A stretch of DNA of 64,000 bases from the NCBI GenBank assembly GCA_044228285.1, contig JBGAVD010000005.1, forward strand, positions 62,001 to 126,000, given 5' to 3'. This DNA comes from JBBATK01 sp044228285 (GTDB lineage Bacteria; Bacteroidota; Ignavibacteria; Kapaibacteriales; NICIL-2). The notes under the pieces were generated by a model. It had not been told where the DNA came from. It made no database searches and worked only from the letters and a program-made list of their open reading frames with translations. A program made the translations under genes and the position numbers. Shown here one piece after another: positions 17,621 through 25,507 of this stretch (position 1 is its first letter; the number at the start of each line of letters is the position of its first letter).

Positions 17621-17845
17621 CTAACGCAAGGAGGCTCGTCTTCTCTTCATTTGCGTCAAGGTGTTCATTTCAAACTGAATTCCACCATCTTCAGGATGTG
17701 GTCGGGTATGATCCAGCTCATCATTCCAAAGCTCCGGGGGGATTCCCTTCGGATAGGCTGCGCATCTTCTTCGAGTTTTTTCGATGAGGTTCAAACACAG
17801 CTCGCACTGTTGGCTATGTGGGTGATAAGGCTGGAATGAGCTCAT
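17621..17845 (-). CDS. Small conserved CxxC protein, unknown function
   Basis: 74 residues from the ATG at 17845. The core CELCLNLIEKTRRRCAAYP continuing with KGIPPELWNDELDH and PHPEDGGIQFE resembles a widespread family of short bacterial proteins with the pattern C-x-F/L... C-x-A-F-P-x-G-I-P... D-H...P-x-D-x-G-I-x-F. Two or three cysteines could bind a metal. A longer GTG start at 17899 is possible but would cover the 5' half of the opposite-strand candidate gene. It is upstream of the FKBP gene on the same strand, 109 bases apart. Function is not known. Confidence 0.6.
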   Translation of the reverse strand: MSSFQPYHPHSQQCELCLNLIEKTRRRCAAYPKGIPPELWNDELDHTRPHPEDGGIQFEMNTLTQMKRRRASLR

Positions 17846-18000
17846 TAGTAACGGAGGATGGTGTTGAGTTGAAAGCAACTGTAGAGATGTTGATTGCACT
17901 ACAGGGCATTGTTGAAGAGCTACAGCGCGAAGAATCTACAAACATTGTTCAGAGCGAAGAGCAGGCTTTGCTCTGGTACCTTGAACGCGAAACTTGACTG
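17836..18000 (+). CDS. Candidate 54-residue acidic protein, unknown function
   Basis: ATG at 17836, TGA at 17998-18000; opens MSSLVTEDGVELKATVEM and ends WYLERET, predicted to be mostly helical and acidic. Codons follow the purine-first pattern of real genes in this window (GAG, GAA, GCA, GTT, ATT), and AAGG at 17827-17830 is a plausible ribosome-binding site. The first 10 bases overlap the start of the minus-strand CxxC gene, so the two would be divergent and mutually overlapping. There is no homology I can name. It may be spurious. Confidence 0.4.
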
Positions 18001-18072
18001 TCATTGTGTTAGCTTTTTAGGTAAAGAGACTTCTACTTGTTTGCAGCTGATTGGAACTTTAGCTTCTAAAGG

Positions 18073-18360
18073 CTAACGGAAGACAATCTCATTCACTAAC
18101 TCAACGCCCAATCGCTCATTGAGTTTCTGAATGAGGTCAGCGCGACGAAGCTTCAATTCGCTTCGCCAAACTGATGAGTCGACAACAACTTTCAGTTCTC
18201 GATTCTCGAATGATTGTATACTGCAGTGTCGTGCGGCGTTCTCACCAATAAGTTCAGTCCACAATTGCGGAACTGATGCCTCACGCACAACGTTCTCCAT
18301 ACCACGTTCTTGCAGTAATTGTTGGAGTACATTCTGCAGTGCTTTTGCCTGCGTTTCCAT
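18073..18360 (-). CDS. DUF721 protein (DciA-like)
   Basis: 95 residues: an alpha-beta domain with LWTELIGENAARHC and LKVVVDSSVWRSELKLRRADLIQKLNERLG, which is the DUF721 signature. DciA-type members load the replicative helicase in bacteria that lack DnaC. The gene lies downstream of recF on the same strand, as in many Bacteroidota, after a 161-base spacer that holds no gene. Role in replication initiation is inferred from the family. Confidence 0.85.
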   Translation of the reverse strand: METQAKALQNVLQQLLQERGMENVVREASVPQLWTELIGENAARHCSIQSFENRELKVVVDSSVWRSELKLRRADLIQKLNERLGVELVNEIVFR

Positions 18361-18521
18361 AATAGCCTAATGATTCGATAGTAACTGAAAGTACCTTAAG
18401 ATCTTAGTGAATTGCAACCTTTTAGAAGGTCGAGATCCTGTAAACTCCCAACCACTATTGACTACGCTTGAAACTCAAATACACAATTCCTAACCAACCT
18501 GAGCTTCGTGCATTTCACAAT

Positions 18522-19709
18522 TCAAACACTGGAACTAAGATCTTGTTCGTTGCTGCTTGAAGGTGCAATATCCTCAATATCCACTACACGTCCATCTTCA
18601 ATTCTAAAGAAGCGCATTTGTTTGCTCAACTCTGTTGAAGATTGAATGCGTTGAGGCTCGGTGGTTGTGATGAAGCTCTGACGTGCTTGAGTGAGGACCG
18701 TTGCGAATATGCGTGAGGTCCGTTGCTCATCCAATTCAGAAAACACATCGTCCAGCAGGAGAATTGGAGTTTCGCTTCGTTGTGCGGCTAAGAAATCAAA
18801 CTCTGCCTTTTTCAAACAGATGAGTAAGGACTTGTGCTGTCCTTGCGAAGCGCACTCTCGTGCTCGGCCGGCATTTATGCGAATGTCCAAATCGTCTTTC
18901 TGCGGACCCCAGAGACTTACTTGTCTGCGCAGTTCTTCTTCTTCGAGAGCCTTTGCTCGCATTTCGATCAGCGCTCGTATCTCCGTACGATCAGCAGATT
19001 CAATGTCATTACTTAGCGAAGCGGCATCAGCGAGATACTGCAATCCGACATGCTCTTTGGCTGGTGAAAGAGTAGCATAGGCATCAAGAAAGTACGGGAG
19101 AAAATCACGCACGAAGTCTCGTCGCCGAAGAGTGATATCGGTGCTCGTTTGTATGAGCTGCTCCGTCCACACAGTGAATTGTGCACGATCGAAGTAGCCA
19201 CCACGAGCGCTTAGTAGTAGATTCCGCTGCTTAAGTACACGTCGCAGCTGATTGAGGTCTTCGTAATATCTGCGCGAGCATTGAGAGAGTAAGCGATCGA
19301 TAAAGGCTCGACGGTCTTGAGGTGAGCCGAAAGTGATTGCTTTGAAATCCGGCGACAATACGATCATTGGAATCTCACCGACGATATCTTTTGGGCTCAG
19401 AGAGTTACCCAGCGATGAGTTGATGATCTTTCGTCCAGCACGCGGACATTGAATACTCATCTTGTATGCAGTTCCAAGATCGCTTTGAGCCGTGCAGCTA
19501 ATAGAATAGCCTTCGCTGCCGAAGCCCGCAAGTTCATCATCAGAACTGGGAAGAAATGTCTTGGTAAAAGCGCAAAGAGTAAGTGCCTCTAAAATCGTTG
19601 TTTTTCCAGCTCCATTGGAGCCGTGCAACACATTGATCCCATCACAAAACTCTACGCTTGTGTGAGCATGATTACGTAGTTGTTGAAGGATAAGTGAGCG
19701 GATGATCAC
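18522..19709 (-). CDS. recF: DNA replication and repair protein RecF
   Basis: 395 residues. Walker A is GSNGAGKTTILEAL at about residue 31, the ABC signature region is SQGQHKSLLICLKKAEF, and Walker B is PILLLDDVFSELDEQRTSRI. RecF binds single-strand/double-strand junctions and helps load RecA through RecOR. The length and motif order are normal. It follows ccmF after 27 bases, probably by chance of operon order, and precedes DUF721. The dnaA-dnaN neighbours often seen with recF are not here. Confidence 0.94.
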   Translation of the reverse strand: MIIRSLILQQLRNHAHTSVEFCDGINVLHGSNGAGKTTILEALTLCAFTKTFLPSSDDELAGFGSEGYSISCTAQSDLGTAYKMSIQCPRAGRKIINSSLGNSLSPKDIVGEIPMIVLSPDFKAITFGSPQDRRAFIDRLLSQCSRRYYEDLNQLRRVLKQRNLLLSARGGYFDRAQFTVWTEQLIQTSTDITLRRRDFVRDFLPYFLDAYATLSPAKEHVGLQYLADAASLSNDIESADRTEIRALIEMRAKALEEEELRRQVSLWGPQKDDLDIRINAGRARECASQGQHKSLLICLKKAEFDFLAAQRSETPILLLDDVFSELDEQRTSRIFATVLTQARQSFITTTEPQRIQSSTELSKQMRFFRIEDGRVVDIEDIAPSSSNEQDLSSSV

Positions 19710-19736
19710 GTCGAGAAGCCAGTTGAAATCAAAACA

Positions 19737-22112
19737 TCAGCTCTGCGCTTCTACGGAAGTAGGGCCGGCTGTCACACTTGCAGTAGGAGCGTGCGAGGCT
19801 TGGTCAGTTGCGTGTCTCTTGCTTTTCGTACCCATTGATCGAAACATTGCAAGTACGAAGCCGAGAACCATGGTTATCACGCCAAGCCATACAAGATTGA
19901 TGAAGGGTTTAACTGAGACGTCTGCAACGAAGACCTCGCGTAACATTGTTTCGGGGTGTCTCGAATCGGAGAATGCAAAGTTCGCACTCGACTTCGAAGG
20001 ATCCTGATTATCTCTGGTTATGCGATTCACCGCCAGCGAGGCGCTGGAGCCAGGCACATTGTATCGGATAGGGATAAACTCAGTTCCGTTGGTATAGCAA
20101 TACAATTTCTTCTCAAAGCTCGAATCTGCACTTTGAATCTGCGCAACAACCGCAAGTTTAAGATAACCTTCCATTTCACTGCTTTGAGCTTCGGTCATAT
20201 CAAAACGCACGAGAGTAACCTTCAAACTACTGTCGAAGGGAAATGGAATGGTATTGCCTTTCACAATTTCGATCATGCGAGGGCTTCCGTCCTTCTCGAT
20301 AGCTTTCGGCGAAACATAGAGGTCTCGGCCTGGAGTCCATGCAATTCCCGGCTCTAGGAAGGCAGATTGCCGCTTATTAAAATCGCTGTAATAGAGAATG
20401 GGTTTTACCAAACTCTGACTACCGTTGTGATCGACTAGAATGTGGTACTCGTACTTTTCGCGGTCTTTGTATTCAAGCTCAACTTGTTTCTTGCCTTGAA
20501 AGTGTAAGGTGTATCCAAGTACCTCTGTGCTTTGTCCTTCGACTAAACGCGCATGCGTTGTTTCCGTGTACCCAGCAGTCGCAATGATACCAAGCAGCAA
20601 GAGGGCAATACCCAAGTGAGAAACGTATGCACCAACTTTTAACGCTGATTTGCGAATGATACGCAGCGCGTGCTGAACGTTAATACTCAGACTGAGCCAC
20701 GCAAAGAAGCTCAACCCAAGCCATTGTGGATTGTGAATACCTAAGAAGAAAATCACAATACAGAATGCTAATGCTGATGCTGCAGCGTAGCTTAATCTTC
20801 GAATGATATCGCGTGTAGGCGTCTGCTTCCATGACTCTGCCATTGACAGCGCATTAACAAGGAATATCAACATCATCAACGGCAAGTGCATCTGATCGTA
20901 GAATGATGATTCGACTGCAACTTTTGCCTTGCCAAACAACTCTGCGAGCATTGGATAGCTGGTTCCAAGGGTTACAATGAGTGCTGAGGCGAGGAGTAAA
21001 CTTGATCCAATACCGAGAGTGAACTCTCTCGAGCTCTTGACAAAAACGTCGTTCTGTTTGGCAATATCTTTGACTCTCCAGACAATCAGGGCAAGACCTA
21101 ATAGTGCAAAGCTGCAAAGGAAGATGAGCAAGAGTACATAGACGAAGAAGCCTGGTTCAACAAACGCGTGGACGGAGGTGTCGCCGAGTACACCGCTGCG
21201 TGTGAGAAATGTTGAATACAGGACACTCAAAAAGCCAACAAGCGCTAAAACAATATTCGTTTTTACCAGACCCTTGGTGCGCTGTTGCACAAGCATTGTG
21301 TGTACCATGGCAACGCAGACAAGCCAAGGAATGAGCGAAGAGTTCTCAACCGGATCCCATGCCCAAAAGCCTCCCCAACCTAGGGTTACGTAAGCCCAAA
21401 ATCCGCCAAGCATAATGCCAAAGCCAAGCACCGCGCATGCGAAAAGAGCCCATGGAAGCGCCACCTTTATCCATGATTGATACTCTCGTTTAATCAAGCC
21501 TGCCATTGCAAAAACGAAGGGAATAGCCATTGCAGCGAAGCCTGCGAAGAGAATAGGAGGATGAATCATGATCCACTTGTTTTGCAAGACTGGATTCATT
21601 CCTTTGCCGTTGTAGCGACTAAGATCTGATTTGATAGACTCAATGAAAGCTTGAGTGGTACCATCCTTAGCAAAGGACTCCCAAAGGAAACTAAAGGGAT
21701 TCTTTGCAACAAGCATGAGCATTAAAAAGCTGAGGATCAAGCTATAGAACACCATGACTTCAGCTTCATAGTTGTGTTTACGAACGTACGGCGCTAGAAA
21801 GAGACCGAGTACGGCGGTCATAAGTGTCCACAACATGAAACTGCCTTCTTGTCCTGCGTAAAAAGCAGCATACAAGTAAGGCGGAGCAAGATCTCTCGAT
21901 GAATATCCGTATACATAGTTGATGTCGAAATTGTGCGTGACAATGTTCCACATCTGTATGGCGCACACGACTACGATTCCTGCGACGATCGAGGTATAGA
22001 GCCACCGTGCTACTGGCAAGTAAAATGCGTAGCCTCGTAATGACAAATAGTATGCACTCATACAACCGAAGCTCAATCCGAACAGAAGGTGAACAAGAAG
22101 TTGTGGTATCAT
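19737..22112 (-). CDS. ccmF: Cytochrome c-type biogenesis protein CcmF (haem lyase)
   Basis: 791 residues, longer than the usual 630-700. Many membrane helices; the haem-handling WWD motif is present as WGGFWAWDPVENSSLIPW, with conserved histidines in WIMIHPPILFAGFA. The C-terminal third has a large non-membrane segment (YKDREKYEYHILVDHNGS and onward) before a final helix and a tail of about 30 residues. CcmF moves haem from CcmE to apocytochrome c. ccmE and ccmD lie upstream on the same strand with a 208-base spacer that contains no gene; the ccmABC and ccmGH genes are not in the window. Confidence 0.93.
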   Translation of the reverse strand: MIPQLLVHLLFGLSFGCMSAYYLSLRGYAFYLPVARWLYTSIVAGIVVVCAIQMWNIVTHNFDINYVYGYSSRDLAPPYLYAAFYAGQEGSFMLWTLMTAVLGLFLAPYVRKHNYEAEVMVFYSLILSFLMLMLVAKNPFSFLWESFAKDGTTQAFIESIKSDLSRYNGKGMNPVLQNKWIMIHPPILFAGFAAMAIPFVFAMAGLIKREYQSWIKVALPWALFACAVLGFGIMLGGFWAYVTLGWGGFWAWDPVENSSLIPWLVCVAMVHTMLVQQRTKGLVKTNIVLALVGFLSVLYSTFLTRSGVLGDTSVHAFVEPGFFVYVLLLIFLCSFALLGLALIVWRVKDIAKQNDVFVKSSREFTLGIGSSLLLASALIVTLGTSYPMLAELFGKAKVAVESSFYDQMHLPLMMLIFLVNALSMAESWKQTPTRDIIRRLSYAAASALAFCIVIFFLGIHNPQWLGLSFFAWLSLSINVQHALRIIRKSALKVGAYVSHLGIALLLLGIIATAGYTETTHARLVEGQSTEVLGYTLHFQGKKQVELEYKDREKYEYHILVDHNGSQSLVKPILYYSDFNKRQSAFLEPGIAWTPGRDLYVSPKAIEKDGSPRMIEIVKGNTIPFPFDSSLKVTLVRFDMTEAQSSEMEGYLKLAVVAQIQSADSSFEKKLYCYTNGTEFIPIRYNVPGSSASLAVNRITRDNQDPSKSSANFAFSDSRHPETMLREVFVADVSVKPFINLVWLGVITMVLGFVLAMFRSMGTKSKRHATDQASHAPTASVTAGPTSVEAQS

Positions 22113-22320
22113 GGTGCTTAGCTATGAGTAAATCAAGTGAATCGACGTTACAACAGTTCTGAGCAGTCAAGCTGAGCTTGCTCATACATTACAACCGAAT
22201 TGAAGCCGAGCGTTGTGCCATAAGGTCTGAAGAGACCTGCATAGAAAACTGCGAGCTAGAATTGTACGAGGCAGCTTCGTACGGCGTACATCCCATCAAT
22301 ACTACAGCCGAGTCCGCAGT

Positions 22321-22713
22321 TCAGAGAGACGTTTTTTCTTTCATGGTGTTTGTGCCTTCGTACTTCGACGGACACTTTGTTAGGATATCGGAGGCAACAA
22401 AAATGTCGTTCTCCATTTTGCCTTTTACAACCACGCTCTCAGCGAGTTCAAAATTGTTTGGTTTGGAGCCATGGTACAGTACCTTGACGCTACGGCTGCT
22501 ATCGTCCGACATCGTGAAGCTGAACTCATTCTTCTGCGAATCGTAATTCGTTTCTTGATCTTTGAGCCAGTGTCCTTTGATCGACACACGTTTCTTCATT
22601 TCAGCTGCTTGTGCAATGCTCGTGTACTGTACACCAGTAGTGCTTAGAAGCCAGAAGCTGACAGCAACGCATATCAAGGCAACGATTCCTCCAATAACAT
22701 AACGTGTTTTCAT
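22321..22713 (-). CDS. ccmE: Haem chaperone CcmE, CxxxY variant
   Basis: 130 residues: a single N-terminal membrane helix (about 5-24) and an OB-fold periplasmic domain. In most bacteria the haem-binding site is HxxxY (LAKHDENY); here it reads ILTKCPSKYEG, giving Cys114-x3-Tyr118. The CxxxY type is known from archaea and some sulfate reducers, where the Cys replaces the His that binds haem covalently. The gene overlaps ccmD (ATGA), so the two are coupled. It is a small but clear member of the Ccm system I. Confidence 0.9.
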   Translation of the reverse strand: MKTRYVIGGIVALICVAVSFWLLSTTGVQYTSIAQAAEMKKRVSIKGHWLKDQETNYDSQKNEFSFTMSDDSSRSVKVLYHGSKPNNFELAESVVVKGKMENDIFVASDILTKCPSKYEGTNTMKEKTSL

Positions 22714-22865
22714 TGCTTCGTGCCCTTTGATGCGTCATTCATAAGATTCTCAAGTTTCTCCACGCGGGCATCGAGCCGGCTCAAATACCAGGAGATTCCT
22801 AGCCATACGACGAGCGCAATGACTAGAACCAAGTACACCGCATTCTTGCTAAAGAAGTCGTACAT
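22710..22865 (-). CDS. ccmD: CcmD-like small membrane protein
   Basis: 51 residues beginning MYDFFSKNAVYLVLVIAL, one membrane helix (about 9-28), then RLDARVEKLENLM and a basic end. This matches the small CcmD-type proteins that accompany CcmC-CcmE in haem export. The stop overlaps the ccmE start by 3 bases (ATGA). Too short to be caught by many gene callers. It is the first gene after the gapA terminator, so ccmD-ccmE-ccmF probably form their own unit; the promoter lies between 22866 and about 22950. Confidence 0.75.
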   Translation of the reverse strand: MYDFFSKNAVYLVLVIALVVWLGISWYLSRLDARVEKLENLMNDASKGTKQ

Positions 22866-22882
22866 AGGGAAATATTGGAAGT

Positions 22883-22920
22883 GAAAAAACTGTCGCCGAA
22901 GCGCGACACTTCGGCGACAA
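22883..22920 (-). terminator. Strong terminator downstream of gapA
   Basis: TGTCGCCGAAG (22891-22901) and CTTCGGCGACA (22909-22919) form a perfect 11-bp stem; read on the minus strand it is followed by GTTTTTTC. It separates gapA from ccmD. Confidence 0.9.
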
Positions 22921-22941
22921 TTGTATTACTATTCTACTGAA

Positions 22942-22970
22942 TAAAACGATGAGTATGAAAAAGTCTCATC
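22942..22970 (-). terminator. Second, weaker terminator after the gapA stop
   Basis: GATGAG (22948-22953) pairs with CTCATC (22965-22970); on the minus strand the stem is followed by GTTTTATT. It lies 48 bases after the gapA stop and about 28 bases before the stronger terminator, making a tandem pair. Confidence 0.5.
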
Positions 22971-23017
22971 ACTGTCAGGTTTCGAGTCCTGTCCACTTGG
23001 AAAAGGCTCGTAGAGAA

Positions 23018-24013
23018 CTAGGAAGCCACGCGAACGACAAGATCTGCCAATCGATTTGAGTAACCCCATTCATTGTCGTACCAGCCCACAACTTTGATTG
23101 AGGTGCCCATCGACATGGTTAAGGCGCTATCAAACACACAAGAGTGTGCATTGCCGACGATGTCGATACTGACAAGTGGGTCTTCGCTATACTCAAGGAT
23201 ACCTTTTAATGAGCCTTCCGATGCCGCCTTGAATGCTGCATTGATCTCTTCTTTCGTTGCTGGTTTCGCTAAGACAGCTGTGAGGTCGGTCAATGAACCA
23301 TCAGGTACAGGTACTCGCGTAGCGAATCCATCAAGCTTGCCTTTCAGATGAGGCAGGACAAGTCCAACAGCTTTGGCTGCGCCTGTAGTTGTTGGGATGA
23401 TACTTACGGCAGCTGCACGAGCTCGACGCAGATCCTTGTGTGGAAGATCGAGGATGTTCTGGTCATTCGTATATGCGTGCACTGTAGTCATGAAACCACT
23501 GACCAATCCAAATGCATCGTCAAGAACCTTCACCATGGGAGCCAAACAATTTGTTGTACAGGATGCATTCGAGAGGGTCTTCTCAGCGCCTGTCAATGTG
23601 TGATCGTTCACACCTAAAACAACCGTTGCATCAAGAGCATCTTTAGCTGGCGCCGAAAGAACGACTTTACGTGCGCCGTGCATGAGGTGCTTCTCCATGT
23701 CAGCCTTTGAGCTGAATTTGCCTGTACTTTCAATAACGATATCAACTTTGCCAGCCCAGGGAAGACTCTCGATGAGCTTCTCAGCACTGATTGCGATGGT
23801 CTTATTGTTGACTATAAGATTTGAGCCGTCCACACGAATGTCTGCATCGAAGCGACCATGGACAGAGTCAAATTTCAAAAGATGAGCTAGGGTTTTTGCG
23901 TCAGTGAGGTCGTTGATAGCAACGATTTCTACCTGCGGATGATTCTTCAGAAGGGATCGGAATACAAGGCGTCCAATACGACCAAATCCATTGATGGCAA
24001 CACGAATTGACAT
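23018..24013 (-). CDS. gapA: Glyceraldehyde-3-phosphate dehydrogenase
   Basis: 331 residues from the ATG at 24013 (MSIRVAINGFGRIGRLVFRS). The catalytic cysteine is Cys152 in SNASCTTNCLAPM, with the Rossmann GFGRIG loop at 9-14 and an Asp after INDL that favours NAD. It converts glyceraldehyde-3-phosphate to 1,3-bisphosphoglycerate. AAGGA lies 8 bases upstream of the ATG; a longer in-frame start at 24115 would add 34 residues and cross the promoter, so it is rejected. A perfect TAnnTTTG box is upstream and tandem terminators follow. Confidence 0.97.
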   Translation of the reverse strand: MSIRVAINGFGRIGRLVFRSLLKNHPQVEIVAINDLTDAKTLAHLLKFDSVHGRFDADIRVDGSNLIVNNKTIAISAEKLIESLPWAGKVDIVIESTGKFSSKADMEKHLMHGARKVVLSAPAKDALDATVVLGVNDHTLTGAEKTLSNASCTTNCLAPMVKVLDDAFGLVSGFMTTVHAYTNDQNILDLPHKDLRRARAAAVSIIPTTTGAAKAVGLVLPHLKGKLDGFATRVPVPDGSLTDLTAVLAKPATKEEINAAFKAASEGSLKGILEYSEDPLVSIDIVGNAHSCVFDSALTMSMGTSIKVVGWYDNEWGYSNRLADLVVRVAS

Positions 24014-24051
24014 AGTCAAAATCCTTGAGTTTGGTGGAAAAAATGAGAATA

Positions 24052-24059
24052 CAAAACTA
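24052..24059 (-). promoter_or_regulatory. -7 box of the gapA promoter
   Basis: Read on the minus strand it is TAGTTTTG, an exact TAnnTTTG match, about 39 bases upstream of the gapA ATG. It lies between the terminator of the small basic protein and gapA, so gapA has its own promoter. Confidence 0.6.
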
Positions 24060-24129
24060 CGAAGAAGACGAAGTATCAGCTGGTGTATTTGTCCACCGGT
24101 GACCTGCCAGGGCAAAACTTGATAAGCTA

Positions 24130-24163
24130 TAAAAAAGGGACGTTTCCTTATCGAAAACGTCCC
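24130..24163 (-). terminator. Intrinsic terminator after the AURKAIP1/COX24-like gene
   Basis: On the minus strand GGGACGTTT (24163-24155) and AAACGTCCC (24145-24137) form a perfect 9-bp stem followed by a run of six T. It starts 6 bases after the stop of the 31-residue gene. Confidence 0.92.
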
Positions 24164-24168
24164 AACGA

Positions 24169-24264
24169 CTAGCGGTTTTTCTTCTTATGACGATTCTTGC
24201 GTAAGCGTTTCTTGCGCTTATGCGTAGCCATTTTATGGCGCTTTCTTTTCTTGCCACAGGGCAT
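24169..24264 (-). CDS. AURKAIP1/COX24-domain (mS38/bS22-like) very basic small protein
   Basis: 31 residues beginning MPCGKKRKRHKMATHKRKK and ending RHKKKNR; more than half are Lys, Arg or His. This matches the short AURKAIP1/COX24 proteins common in Bacteroidota (usual form MPSGKKRKRHKxATHKRKKR), related to mitochondrial mS38 and thought to sit on the small ribosomal subunit. GGAGGT at 24274-24269 is an ideal ribosome-binding site 4 bases from the ATG, and TATATTTA further upstream is close to the -7 consensus. Its own terminator follows. Ribosomal role is inferred from the family. Confidence 0.88.
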   Translation of the reverse strand: MPCGKKRKRHKMATHKRKKRLRKNRHKKKNR

Positions 24265-24349
24265 GCAGACCTCCGCAGTTAATGAGTGATAAATATAAGG
24301 TTGTATTGTCAATATTCACTAAGTGTTCGCAAAGAGCACAATGCTCACA

Positions 24350-25036
24350 CTACTGTCCAGATTTTGTGCCACTTTCTGAGTGGCTTGATTCTCGCTGAAG
24401 CTCGGCGAGTGCCCTGAGTGCCATACCGCCGACAACAGTAGTGCTATCTGCTGCTACACATTTGTGCATCCACTGCTCAGTATCTTTAAGGTTGCCTTGC
24501 TTGAAACACATTGCAGCCATATTGAAAAGCGCTATCTGATTTTTCGGATCTCGATCGAGAACTTTCAATGTAAGGTCTTGACCTTCTTTTACTCGACCAC
24601 TGATAAACAAGACATATGCATAGTCCGTCTGTGCACCAAGATGATTGGGATTAACGGATACATATTTCTCCAAGGCTTGTAAAGCGCCTAGCGTGTCACC
24701 AGAAGCTACTCTCGCTGTACTCAAGGGCAACAAGAGGGAAGTGTCTTGCGGATTCTTCATCAAAGAATCTGTCAGACTCTTCGCCAAGAGTCGCTGCTGC
24801 TCAACATACTTACGTTCTGCTACTGAAGCTTCATCAGAATGGCCTTGCTCAAGCTCCGCTTTGAGACGCTTTTCAGTGCCTTCAGCGATATCTTTCTGCA
24901 AGGAATACTGTTGAACCCCATAAGAAATGAGCGCAACAACGAGCGAGATGCTCAAAATAACAAAAAACGAGCTATTACGCGCAGAAATCTTTGATCCTGA
25001 ATCACTTAACTGCTCTATAGGTTGGGCTTCATTCAC
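24350..25036 (-). CDS. Membrane-anchored TPR protein
   Basis: 228 residues: a cytoplasmic N-terminus, one membrane helix at about 24-44 (FFVILSISLVVALISYGVQQ), a charged coil, then three or four TPR units (DTLGALQALEKYVSVNPNHLGAQTDYAYVLF, VKEGQDLTLKVLDRDPKNQIALFNMAAMCF) and a Ser-rich tail. The layout recalls the CcmH/CycH TPR protein of cytochrome c maturation, and ccmDEF lie nearby on the same strand, but gapA and two terminators intervene, so this link is weak. It begins 11 bases after the HU gene and is probably co-transcribed with it. Confidence 0.75.
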   Translation of the reverse strand: MNEAQPIEQLSDSGSKISARNSSFFVILSISLVVALISYGVQQYSLQKDIAEGTEKRLKAELEQGHSDEASVAERKYVEQQRLLAKSLTDSLMKNPQDTSLLLPLSTARVASGDTLGALQALEKYVSVNPNHLGAQTDYAYVLFISGRVKEGQDLTLKVLDRDPKNQIALFNMAAMCFKQGNLKDTEQWMHKCVAADSTTVVGGMALRALAELQRESSHSESGTKSGQ

Positions 25037-25047
25037 AGAGTGTTGGC

Positions 25048-25383
25048 TTATGAAGCCTTGTCAGCTTTAGCTTTGATGTTAGCATCGACTTCCGCGATGA
25101 AGTCATTGGAAGCTTTGAAAACAGGCGCAAAACGAGCCTTTAACTCAACACTGTCGCCAGTGCGAGGGTTGCGGGCTATACGTGGCTTGCGGCTTTTCAC
25201 AGAAAAAACGCCAAAACCACGAATCTCAATACGACGACGCTCTGACATAGAAGCCAAAATGCCGTTTATCAAACCCTCAACAACTGCCTTAACCTCTAAT
25301 TTCGTCAATCCTGTTTGCTCGGAAATCTTATCAACCAACTCAGCTTTGGTTACGTTATCTGATTTTTTTTCTCTTTGTGCCAT
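25048..25383 (-). CDS. HU/IHF-family DNA-binding protein
   Basis: 111 residues, longer than the usual 90 because of a charged N-terminal (AQREKKSDN) and a Lys/Ala-rich C-terminal tail. The core is typical: TKAELVDKISEQTGLTKLEVKAVVEGL, then the arm region IEIRGFGVFSVKSRKPRIARNPRTGDSVELKA. It compacts DNA or bends it at specific sites; HU versus IHF cannot be told apart. A perfect -7 box lies 47 bases upstream. The TPR gene follows after 11 bases. Confidence 0.93.
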   Translation of the reverse strand: MAQREKKSDNVTKAELVDKISEQTGLTKLEVKAVVEGLINGILASMSERRRIEIRGFGVFSVKSRKPRIARNPRTGDSVELKARFAPVFKASNDFIAEVDANIKAKADKAS

Positions 25384-25429
25384 GTAAAAACGTAGTTCGG
25401 ATACTTTGGTAGTGAAACGTTCAGAGCTA

Positions 25430-25437
25430 CAAAGATA
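25430..25437 (-). promoter_or_regulatory. -7 box of the HU promoter
   Basis: On the minus strand TATCTTTG, an exact TAnnTTTG match, about 47 bases upstream of the HU ATG, in the spacer after the glycosidase-like gene. Confidence 0.6.
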
Positions 25438-25507
25438 CGAACGAAAGGGAATTAGATGGAAATTCTTGCAAAAATTGAGCTCATTGTGGACAAGATTAAC
25501 CGCAAGT

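Noticed and set aside
18522..19709. recF as a marker of the replication origin
   Set aside because: No dnaA, dnaN or gyrB and no cluster of DnaA boxes was seen nearby; recF is often unlinked from the origin in this group.
22976..22991. A tRNA T-arm-like stretch (CAGGTTTCGAGTCCTG) after gapA
   Set aside because: The stem has only four pairs with an eight-base loop and no acceptor, D or anticodon arms can be built around it; the nearby GATGAG/CTCATC hairpin fits a terminator.
24057..24257. A 66-codon minus-strand frame covering the 31-residue basic gene and its terminator
   Set aside because: It runs through a perfect terminator and into the gapA leader; the other frame gives a recognisable ribosomal-type protein with an ideal ribosome-binding site.
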